From Prevotellaceae bacterium (lineage in GTDB: Bacteria > Bacteroidota > Bacteroidia > Bacteroidales > Bacteroidaceae): DNA of 49,002 nt. Positions within the stretch are counted from its first letter, which is position 1. Each line of letters opens with the position of its first letter. Position numbers and translations under genes: made by a program. Positions 42,958 through 49,002 of this stretch are shown here, piece after piece. The stretch is from positions 1-49,002 of the forward strand of contig JAQXTH010000011.1 of assembly GCA_029219385.1 (NCBI GenBank), written 5' to 3'. The notes below the pieces were generated by a model. It had not been told where the DNA came from and did not search any database. It was given only the letters and a program-made list of their open reading frames with translations.

Positions 42958-44028
42958 TTAGTCTTGCAAAAGGGTTTTGCCGTTGTAGGTTGCCGCCTTA
43001 AGGTTTTTGAGACTGTTGCTCACTGCTGTTTCGGGCAGTGGTGCATAGTTTATGCTTGCGGCAGTTTTCTGCACCTCGGGTGAGAGAATGAAATCAAGCA
43101 GTTGCAGGGTTGCTTTGGCTTGTTCTTTCGTGCGGTTGTTGTAGGCTTGCTCCTTGTAGATTATTATCCATGTGAGGCAACTGATGGGGTAGGCCTCGGG
43201 GTTGCTGCTGTTGGTAATCATGGTGCGTGTGTCGGCCGGCATATCACCTTGTGCGGCAGCTGAAATGCTACTTATTGTCGGGGCAACAAGATTGCCGGCG
43301 GCGTTTTTCATGGTAGCCATAGAGAGTTTCTGAGCAAAGGCATATTCCGAACCCACATAGCCAATGCTATAAGGAGTCTCTTTTACAATGCCTGCTACGC
43401 CCGGGTTTCCTTTGGCGGCCTGACCGGCAGGGAAGTCTACCGATTTGGCTGCTCCGTATTTTGTCTGCCATTCGGTGCTCACTTGCGAGAGGTAGTGGGT
43501 GAATACAAACGTGGTACCGCTACCGTCGGAGCGAAATACGGGAATAATGTCTTTGTCGGGCAGTGAAATGTTGGGATTGAGAGCGGCCAAAGCAGGGTCG
43601 TTCCATTTCTTGATCTTACCGGCAAAGATGTCGGCAGTCACTTCACCCGAGAGGTTGAGTTGTTGTGTTTCGGGCAGATTGAAAGCCAATACCACAGCTC
43701 CCATACAGGTGGGGATATGAATCACGTCTTCCATTTCGCCCATTTCCTCATCGCTGAGAAAAGCGTCGCTGGCAGCGAAGTCTACGGTCTTATCTTTGAG
43801 GTTGCGCACACCGCCACCACTACCTATACCACCATACGAAACAGTGTTGCCGGTGGCTATGTTGAAACTGTCAAACACCATTGTGTAGAATGGCTCGGGA
43901 AATGTTGCTCCGGCTCCGGAGAGATCAACGGGATTGGAGGCTTGTTTGTTGTTTGCGCCACCACACGAGGCAAGCATTGCCACAGTAAAAAGGGCAATTG
44001 CACTTGAAAGAAATTGTTTTGTCTTCAT
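42958..44028 (-). CDS. pstS: phosphate-binding lipoprotein PstS
   Basis: Periplasmic phosphate-binding component, 356 aa, starting with a lipoprotein signal whose lipobox LASC ends at C22. Blocks SGAGATFPEPFYTMVF, GSGGGVRNLKDKTVDFAASDAFLS, RSDGSGTTFVFTHYLS and TPYSIGYVGSEYA are the phosphate-contacting parts of the family. The open frame continues upstream to 44229, but ATG 44028 begins the signal peptide. A -7 box lies 66 bp upstream. First gene of the pst operon. Confidence 0.95.
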   Translation of the reverse strand: MKTKQFLSSAIALFTVAMLASCGGANNKQASNPVDLSGAGATFPEPFYTMVFDSFNIATGNTVSYGGIGSGGGVRNLKDKTVDFAASDAFLSDEEMGEMEDVIHIPTCMGAVVLAFNLPETQQLNLSGEVTADIFAGKIKKWNDPALAALNPNISLPDKDIIPVFRSDGSGTTFVFTHYLSQVSTEWQTKYGAAKSVDFPAGQAAKGNPGVAGIVKETPYSIGYVGSEYAFAQKLSMATMKNAAGNLVAPTISSISAAAQGDMPADTRTMITNSSNPEAYPISCLTWIIIYKEQAYNNRTKEQAKATLQLLDFILSPEVQKTAASINYAPLPETAVSNSLKNLKAATYNGKTLLQD

Positions 44029-44093
44029 CTTTTTTAGGTTTTGATGATTGGTTATATAAATTTGTTGTTTGCAAAACAGATAATTTTCGATTG

Positions 44094-44101
44094 CAAAATT
44101 A
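44094..44101 (-). promoter_or_regulatory. predicted -7 box of the pstS promoter
   Basis: TAATTTTG on the minus strand (exact TAnnTTTG). The closest TTTG lies only 14 bases upstream, so the -33 part is uncertain and an activator (PhoB-like) may be needed. Confidence 0.45.
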
Positions 44102-44195
44102 GAGCCTCTTTGTTTCAAACATCTTTTAAACTTGTTAAGAGACTGTGACAAAACAGACAAGAAAAGACTAACTCGCGTAGTTCCTACCTTATTAT

Positions 44196-44247
44196 ATATA
44201 ACGGTGGGGGAGTGTGTCAATATTGACACACTCCCCCACCGTTATAT
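44196..44247. repeat. 52-bp perfect palindrome (26-bp arms) upstream of pstS
   Basis: The sequence from 44196 to 44247 is its own exact reverse complement, centred on CAATATTG, with GGTGGGGGAGTGTG on the left arm. It would form a loop-free cruciform or very stable RNA hairpin. It lies 168 bp before the pstS ATG, between the pstS promoter and the acd terminator. Confidence 0.95.
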
Positions 44248-44363
44248 TTTGCCCATGCCGGGCATGGTCTGTTGCTTTTTATTGGTGTATGCTAAAAAAT
44301 TTGAGTAGAAACATAACCATGAGTGAAAGTACTAATTTACGTCATTGCTTCATTGGTGAGATT

Positions 44364-44410
44364 GCAACTTTTCGCCACTATTTTAGACGTGTTTGTGCAA
44401 CTTTTCGCCA
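44364..44410. repeat. 14-bp direct repeat (GCAACTTTTCGCCA), 33 bp apart
   Basis: Identical copies at 44364-44377 and 44397-44410 in the intergenic region between acd and pstS. The 33-bp spacing is about three helical turns, as for paired binding sites. No regulator identified. The remaining bases of 44248-44363 show no gene; a small CCATGCC/GGCATGG dyad lies near 44254. Confidence 0.75.
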
Positions 44411-44451
44411 AAACGAAACAAGGCGAGACCCTGGGAAAGGGGTCTCGCCTT
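44408..44451 (-). terminator. intrinsic terminator after the acyl-CoA dehydrogenase gene
   Basis: A 12-bp perfect stem (AAGGCGAGACCC 44420-44431 with 44440-44451) and an 8-nt loop, followed leftward by TTGTTTCGTTTT. It lies 24 bp past the stop of the acd gene. Confidence 0.75.
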
Positions 44452-44474
44452 GTGAGTGGTATAGAGTAATGAGA

Positions 44475-46178
44475 TTAAGCCTGACGATAGTTGGCGATTT
44501 GCTCAACACTGAGGCTTGAGATGAATTTCTCGTTTTTGGCAACCTCGGCTTCGGCAAGATTGAGGAAGACCTCTGCGCTGCGACCAAAGAGTTGGGGAGC
44601 GCGACTTGCGTCGAGAGTGATGAGGTGAGCCATCATTGCGTTGGCTGTGATATCGTAGAGGTGGCGCGAAGCGAGGTCTTGAAGTTCCTGACTTTGTGCT
44701 TCCTTGACAGTGGCCATGCAAGCCTCGAGTTTGTCGGCTAGTGCTTTTGCACGGTCGAAGAGAGGTTGAACCTCTGCGCTTACGCTCTCATTCTCAAACT
44801 CACGCAAGATGTTGAGATATGTGCCGTTGGTGATATAACGAATGGCTGCCACAACCTGCAACTGTGTCGTACCCTCATAGATAGAGGTGATACGAGCGTC
44901 GCGATAGAGACGCTGGCAAGCATATTCGAGCATATAGCCCGAACCACCGTGAATTTGGATAGAGTCGTAGGAGTTTTGGTTGGCATATTCAGAGTTGGTA
45001 CCTTTGGCAAGCGGAGTGAAGGCATCGGCCATGCGAGAATATTTCTTGAGTTCCTGACGCTCCTCGGGTGTGAGTTTGCGCTCGCGAGCGATGTCTTCCA
45101 AACACTTGTAGATGTCAACATAGCGTGCTGTCATGTAGAGCAGCGAGCGACCGGCATCGAGTTTGGCCTTCATTGTTGCCAACATTTCGTAGACGGCAGG
45201 GAAGTTGATGATGGCCTGACCAAACTGCTTGCGGTCTTTGGCGTAGGCAAGAGCCTCGTTGTAGGCTGCCTGACTGATGCCCACAGACTGGGCAGCAATG
45301 CCGAGACGGGCACCATTCATCAATGCCATCACATATTTTATAAGACCCAATTTGCGGTCGCCGCAGAGTTCTGCCTTGGCGTTTTTGTAAACAAGCTCGC
45401 AGGTGGGTGAACCATGTATGCCCAACTTATTTTCAATGCGGCGCACGTCAACACCACCTTGATTTTTGTCGTAGATAAACATGGAGAGGCCGCGACCGTC
45501 TTTGGTGCCTTCTTCAGAACGAGCCAACACAAGGTGAATGTCGGAGTCGCCGTTTGTGATAAAACGCTTGCAACCATTGAGTCGCCAGCAGTCTTCTTTT
45601 TCATCATATGTGGCTTTGAGCATCACGCTTTGCAGGTCGGAGCCGGCATCGGGCTCGGTGAGGTCCATAGACATGGTGGCACCTTTGCAAACACGAGGCA
45701 CGAAACGTTGGCGTTGGTCTTCTGAACCAAACTCATAGAGTGTTTCGATACAGTCTTGCAGAGACCAGATGTTTTCAAAACCGGCATCGGCGGTGGCTAT
45801 CATTTCGTTGATGGCCGTATAGGGGGTGCAGGGGAAGTTGAGACCACCATAGCGACGAGGCATGGTGACACCGTTGAGACCTGCCTTGGTTGTTGTGTCG
45901 AGATTTTCGTAGGTCTTGGAGGCATAGCGCACACGGCCGTTTTCGCAGTGGGGGCCTTCGGCGTCAACGTCTTCGGCATTGGCGGCGATAGTGTTGGCCG
46001 AGATGTCGCCGGCGAGGTCGAGCACACGGTCGTATGAATCTATTGCGTCTTCATAGTTTTGGGGCGCATAGTCATATTGGTCTTTGTCGGCATAGTTGCG
46101 CTCCTTGAGTTCAACGATGCGCTTCATCAATGGGTGATCAAGTTGAAACTTAATCTCTTCGCTATAATAGTTTGCCAT
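44475..46178 (-). CDS. acyl-CoA dehydrogenase (C-terminally extended, ETF-linked)
   Basis: A 567-aa FAD enzyme of the acyl-CoA dehydrogenase family. Visible blocks are GLNGVTMPRRYGG, TMSMDLTEPDAGSDLQ (flavin/substrate loop), RLNGCKRFITNGDSD, NKLGIHGSPTCELVY, DRKQFGQAIINFPAVYEMLA and DSIQIHGGSGYMLEYACQRLYRDARITSIYEGT. About 100 extra C-terminal residues form an additional helical domain, as in the long ETF-coupled members. It follows etfA by 3 bp, so electrons probably pass to the EtfAB made from the same operon. Acyl-CoA chain length cannot be told. Confidence 0.93.
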   Translation of the reverse strand: MANYYSEEIKFQLDHPLMKRIVELKERNYADKDQYDYAPQNYEDAIDSYDRVLDLAGDISANTIAANAEDVDAEGPHCENGRVRYASKTYENLDTTTKAGLNGVTMPRRYGGLNFPCTPYTAINEMIATADAGFENIWSLQDCIETLYEFGSEDQRQRFVPRVCKGATMSMDLTEPDAGSDLQSVMLKATYDEKEDCWRLNGCKRFITNGDSDIHLVLARSEEGTKDGRGLSMFIYDKNQGGVDVRRIENKLGIHGSPTCELVYKNAKAELCGDRKLGLIKYVMALMNGARLGIAAQSVGISQAAYNEALAYAKDRKQFGQAIINFPAVYEMLATMKAKLDAGRSLLYMTARYVDIYKCLEDIARERKLTPEERQELKKYSRMADAFTPLAKGTNSEYANQNSYDSIQIHGGSGYMLEYACQRLYRDARITSIYEGTTQLQVVAAIRYITNGTYLNILREFENESVSAEVQPLFDRAKALADKLEACMATVKEAQSQELQDLASRHLYDITANAMMAHLITLDASRAPQLFGRSAEVFLNLAEAEVAKNEKFISSLSVEQIANYRQA

Positions 46179-46181
46179 GGC

Positions 46182-47222
46182 TTATTTGTTGTTTTTCTTG
46201 TAGTATTTAATCAATTTGGGCACAACTTCTTCTACTGTGCCGTTTATCACATAGTCTGCTATGGTGTTGATAGGAGCGTTTTCGTCTGAGTTTACAGAGA
46301 TGATGATGCCCGAGTCTTGCATTCCGGCAATGTGTTGTATCTGTCCCGATATGCCACAGGCAATATACACTTTGGGGCGCACGGTGACACCCGTCTGGCC
46401 AATTTGGCGGTCGTGGTCGCAGAAGCCGGCATCAACGGCGGCACGGCTTGCACCAACCTCAGCGTGGAGTTCCTTGGCAAGGTCAAACAACATGTCGAAG
46501 CCTTCTTTGGAGCCCATGCCATAACCTCCGGCCACAACGATAGAGGCTCCCTTGAGGTTGTGTTTGGCTTTTTCTACGTGGCGGTCGAGCACCTTGACAA
46601 CATATTCTGTTTCGGGCACATATTTGGCCACGTCGTGGTTGATGACCTGAGCGTTGTAGTTTTCGTCGAGCACTTCTTTTTTCATCACGCCCTCGCGCAC
46701 GGTTGCCATTTGCGGACGGTGGTCGGGATTGACGATGGTGGCCACAATGTTGCCGCCAAAGGCGGGACGAATCTGATAGAGCTGTTGCTCATAGTGTTTC
46801 TTTTCCATTGTGCCTTCGGCGTTGCGCACGTTCATGTCGAAGTCGCCTATTTCCAATTCGGTGCAGTCGGCGGTGAGACCGCTGAATAGAGCCGAACTGA
46901 CGCGCGGACCGAGGTCGCGACCTATTACTGTTGCACCGAGAAGGCAAATCTGGGGTTTCTCCTCTTTAAACAGGTTTACGACAAGAGCCGTGTGGGGATT
47001 GGAGGTGTAGGGGAACAAGCCTTCGGCGTCAAACACATGAACTTTGTCGACACCATATTTTATTACTTGTTTCTCAACACCAGCCAGACCGGAGCCGGCA
47101 ATGATACACTCTAATTCAACGCCAAGTGTGTTGGCCAATTTGCGACCTTTTGTGAGAAGTTCGAGAGAAACGTCTTTTACGGTCGTGCCTTCTATTTCGC
47201 AATATACAAATACGTTGTTCAT
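46182..47222 (-). CDS. etfA: electron transfer flavoprotein subunit alpha
   Basis: FAD-binding subunit of ETF, 346 aa. The C-terminal FAD domain has VVAGGYGMGSKEGF, VGASRAAVDAGF, RQIGQTGVTVRPKVYIACGISGQIQHIAGM and VNSDENAPINTIADYVI, all canonical. The N-terminal domain (FVYCEIEGTTVKDVSLELLTKGRKLA) is the family's alpha/beta fold. It accepts electrons from the acyl-CoA dehydrogenase downstream, or bifurcates with it. One base separates it from etfB. Confidence 0.95.
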   Translation of the reverse strand: MNNVFVYCEIEGTTVKDVSLELLTKGRKLANTLGVELECIIAGSGLAGVEKQVIKYGVDKVHVFDAEGLFPYTSNPHTALVVNLFKEEKPQICLLGATVIGRDLGPRVSSALFSGLTADCTELEIGDFDMNVRNAEGTMEKKHYEQQLYQIRPAFGGNIVATIVNPDHRPQMATVREGVMKKEVLDENYNAQVINHDVAKYVPETEYVVKVLDRHVEKAKHNLKGASIVVAGGYGMGSKEGFDMLFDLAKELHAEVGASRAAVDAGFCDHDRQIGQTGVTVRPKVYIACGISGQIQHIAGMQDSGIIISVNSDENAPINTIADYVINGTVEEVVPKLIKYYKKNNK

Positions 47223-47223
47223 A

Positions 47224-48105
47224 TCAGCCGATTATCTTTTCATTGAGGAGTTCTACAATTAGGTTATCTATATCTTCGTCAGACGAGGTGAGGGTGCGGC
47301 TCTCTTTTGCCTTGAACACAATGTTTTTGATTGCCTTCACGTTGGTAGGTGAACCGGCCTTGCCTATTTGGTTGGGGTCGGCCTCTATGTCGGCTGCTCC
47401 CCACTGTGTGATGTCGAGGTAGGGCTTTGTTTCGATGAGTGAGGCGAGAGTCTCGTTTTGTTCAGGTGTGCGCTCAGCCTTTGCGGTGGCGTTTTTATAT
47501 TTCATGAGTCTCTTGGCGTTGCGTGGACGACAAGGTGCGGCGCTGCCGTTTACGGTGACAACGAGTGGCAGAGGAGCCTCTACCGTTTCAACACCTCCGT
47601 CAATGTGACGCTTGATGACGATTTTCTTGTCTTCGGGCGAGAGACTGATAATTTCTTCTGCGTATGTTACTTGGGTGAGCCCCAGTTTTTCTGCTATTTG
47701 CGGACCAACCTGGGCAGTGTCGCCGTCAATGGCCTGACGACCGCCAAGAATGATATCGAATTTGCCAATCTTCTTGATTGCCTGGCTCAGAGTGTAGCTT
47801 GTGGCCAAAGTGTCGGCTCCGCCCAAAGGACGGTCTGTCACTACATAGCCTTCGTCGGCACCTCTGTAGAGTGCCTCGCGGATTACTTCTGCCGATTTGG
47901 GCAGACCCATGGTCAATACGGAAATCTTTGAACCGGGAAATTGCTCTTTGAGGCGCAGTGCCTGCTCAAGGGCGTTGAGGTCTTCGGGATTGAAGACTGC
48001 CGGCAGGGCGGCACGGTTGATTGTGCCCTCGGGGGTCATCGCATCAGGGCCTACATTGCGTGTGTCGGGCACCTGCTTTGCTAAGACTACGATGTTTAAA
48101 CTCAT
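47224..48105 (-). CDS. etfB: electron transfer flavoprotein subunit beta
   Basis: AMP/FAD-binding subunit of ETF, 293 aa: VVLAKQVPDTRNVGPDAMTPEGTINR, NPEDLNALEQALRLKEQ, GADEGYVVTDRPLGGADTLATSYTLS and GGRQAIDGDTAQVGPQIAEKLGL are typical blocks. The DGDTAQVGP loop and length resemble bifurcating-type EtfB, but the type is not proven here. First gene of etfB-etfA-acd, with a -7 box 45 bp upstream. Confidence 0.95.
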   Translation of the reverse strand: MSLNIVVLAKQVPDTRNVGPDAMTPEGTINRAALPAVFNPEDLNALEQALRLKEQFPGSKISVLTMGLPKSAEVIREALYRGADEGYVVTDRPLGGADTLATSYTLSQAIKKIGKFDIILGGRQAIDGDTAQVGPQIAEKLGLTQVTYAEEIISLSPEDKKIVIKRHIDGGVETVEAPLPLVVTVNGSAAPCRPRNAKRLMKYKNATAKAERTPEQNETLASLIETKPYLDITQWGAADIEADPNQIGKAGSPTNVKAIKNIVFKAKESRTLTSSDEDIDNLIVELLNEKIIG

Positions 48106-48150
48106 ATCTTCTTAGGTTTTGATTGGTAATTATTATTTTTTTACGGTGTG

Positions 48151-48158
48151 CAAAGTTA
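48151..48158 (-). promoter_or_regulatory. predicted -7 box of the etfB operon promoter
   Basis: TAACTTTG on the minus strand (exact TAnnTTTG), 45 bp before the etfB ATG; no -33 box at normal spacing. Confidence 0.5.
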
Positions 48159-48177
48159 CGAATTGTTTCTGAATATT

Positions 48178-48219
48178 GAGGGTGTTAAGTGTTGAAAACA
48201 ACACTTTTGACCCTCTTTT
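48178..48219. terminator. hairpin with T run just upstream of the etfB promoter
   Basis: AAGTGTTG/CAACACTT (48187-48194 with 48199-48206) around AAAA, extended by GAGGGT/ACCCTC (48178-48183 with 48210-48215), then TTTTG on the plus strand. It may insulate the operon from transcription of the IS remnant, or act as an operator. The rest of 48106-48306 has nothing else I recognise. Confidence 0.4.
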
Positions 48220-48306
48220 GTGCAAAAAACACCTTGGTTTGTTGCATGGAGTTGACATAAAATGAAGATTTGCGTTTGTAGGCTCGATATATATTCGGAT
48301 AGATAT

Positions 48307-48709
48307 TTATAAACCGGAATGCACGTTTTTGTTTTCGTAGGTTTCTGTTGCGCGGTCTTGTTCGCCATTATACTGCCAAACGATTTGGTCGGTATATTCC
48401 TTGCCGTTGTGTGAGGCAACGGCTTTGAGTGGCTCTGTGTCTATGGGCCCTTTTTTAAATTCCCAATCGTTGCAAAAAGAAGTGACTTGACGGGCTTGTG
48501 TGGCGACATCCTCAACGCAAGAACCGCCGCAGAAATAAACGCATAGGAGGGAGCGGATGATTTCGCTGTATTGATAACCATAGAGTTTGCACCTCAACCC
48601 AAGTGTTGAGTCAATTGTAGAGGAGAGGAGGGAGGAAAAATGCTCCATAATCGGGAATATGCCTCCAAAAGGAGTGAGTTTTTTCGGATTTTATGCTACC
48701 TTTGCCATG
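48307..48709 (-). pseudogene. IS1380-family transposase remnant
   Basis: Reading leftward from ATG at 48709: MAKVA, a TAA stop, then NPKKLTPFGGIFPIMEHF and IDSTLGLRCKLYGYQYSEI, SLLCVYFCGGSCVEDVATQ. This is the N-terminal part of IS1380-type transposases of Bacteroides. Family identity ends after about 75 residues, and the frame then runs on with unrelated-looking residues (GPIDTEPLKAVASHNGKEYTD) to a stop at 48307. The DDE catalytic core (about 300 aa) is missing. An early stop codon and an internal deletion both mark it as dead. A hairpin CCTGAGCAAC/GTTGTTCAGG (48778-48802) upstream may be an IS end. Confidence 0.75.
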
Positions 48710-48861
48710 TCTGTCGGGTTTGATACGTATTTTGATTCGCAACACTAAGATAGGTGAAAAATCTGATATGGCAAAATCCTGAGCAACTTTTTGTTGTTCA
48801 GGTGCTTAAAAAGTTTAATTTATAATAGTGTTGCGGAATTAAGGTTATATAATATTGAACG

Positions 48862-49002
48862 ATGAAACACACTGCTAAATTACTTCTGTCATTGCTTTGC
48901 TCGGCAATGATGTGGCCGCAACACATGCCCGCACAGGAGAAAAGTCTGACAGTTCCAGACAATTCCCAATATATCCTTACCCCTCCTGCTCCTGCCACAC
49001 CG
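48862..49002 (+). CDS. secreted protein, N-terminus only (possible alpha-galactosidase)
   Basis: The window ends 47 codons into this gene. MKHTAKLLLSLLCSAMMWPQHMPAQ is a signal peptide, and the next residues (QYILTPPAPATP) resemble the N-terminus of Bacteroidota GH27 alpha-galactosidases with an Ig-like He_PIG domain. That function is a guess from about a dozen residues. The gene is rightward, divergent from the IS1380 remnant. Confidence 0.6.
   Translation, partial: MKHTAKLLLSLLCSAMMWPQHMPAQEKSLTVPDNSQYILTPPAPATP

Noticed and set aside
44029-44229. Upstream extension of pstS
   Set aside because: It would cross half the 52-bp palindrome and the promoter; the lipoprotein signal starts at 44028.

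Overview
The window looks like a chromosomal segment of a Bacteroidales bacterium (phylum Bacteroidota). Its promoters follow the Bacteroidota pattern (TTTG near -33, TAnnTTTG near -7), for example a perfect TTTG-N19-TAACTTTG ahead of purA. The short primary sigma factor, the NanM-like mutarotase fused to a sodium:solute symporter, the renin-binding-protein-type NanE and the Smr/DUF2027 protein point the same way. An anaerobic, host-glycan-using lifestyle (reverse rubrerythrin, formate-THF ligase, sialic-acid and mannose-glycan enzymes) is an inference. Genus cannot be fixed by eye.

Layout. 1-1.9 kb: an ABC-type ATPase with a DUF4435/TOPRIM partner, resembling the PARIS (AriA/AriB) defence pair. 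1.9-6.9 kb, leftward: rpoD-queA-NUDIX-unknown operon, a GNAT acetyltransferase and a DUF2027-Smr protein. 7-9 kb: an IS110 remnant and cstA. 9-12.7 kb, rightward: fhs-trmO and rlmN. 12.7-13.6 kb: gene-free, with a 22-bp tandem repeat ending in an 18-bp palindrome. 13.6-15.9 kb: a hybrid Dpn-type restriction cassette. 16-23.6 kb: a short DXS-like enzyme, then pdxA-AraC-type regulator-DPP III-AlkD-like protein, then purA. 23.6-28 kb: a GH5-GH20-discoidin fusion and a GH125 alpha-mannosidase. 28.1-31 kb, leftward: an inositol-phosphatase-family enzyme, two fragments of a decayed defence operon, an SDR and a flavodoxin-like protein. 31-33.6 kb: groES-groEL and a reverse rubrerythrin. 33.7-40.2 kb: a sialic-acid (nan) operon. 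40.4-44 kb: pstSCAB without a visible phoU. 44.4-48.1 kb: etfB-etfA-acyl-CoA dehydrogenase. 48.3-48.7 kb: an IS1380 remnant. The window ends in the start of a secreted protein.

Most interesting locus. At 13.6-15.9 kb a DpnI homologue (cuts methylated GATC; zinc Cys and D53/E64/K66 all present) sits directly behind a Dam/DpnM methylase gene cut off just after its AdoMet motif. It is followed by a fusion of a DpnD/PcfM domain to a DpnA (M2.DpnII)-type adenine methyltransferase. In pneumococcus DpnI and DpnII are mutually exclusive cassettes; here pieces of both are joined. Loss of Dam makes sense beside DpnI, but the retained methyltransferase is a paradox. Four GATC sites lie within 61 bp just upstream of its start, one in the predicted promoter spacer.

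Glycan theme. GH5-GH20, GH125, the nan operon and perhaps the final secreted protein (its N-terminus resembles Bacteroidota alpha-galactosidases) together suggest processing of host N-glycan-like substrates. No sialidase or SusC/D pair is in the window. No tRNA, rRNA or CRISPR array was recognised.
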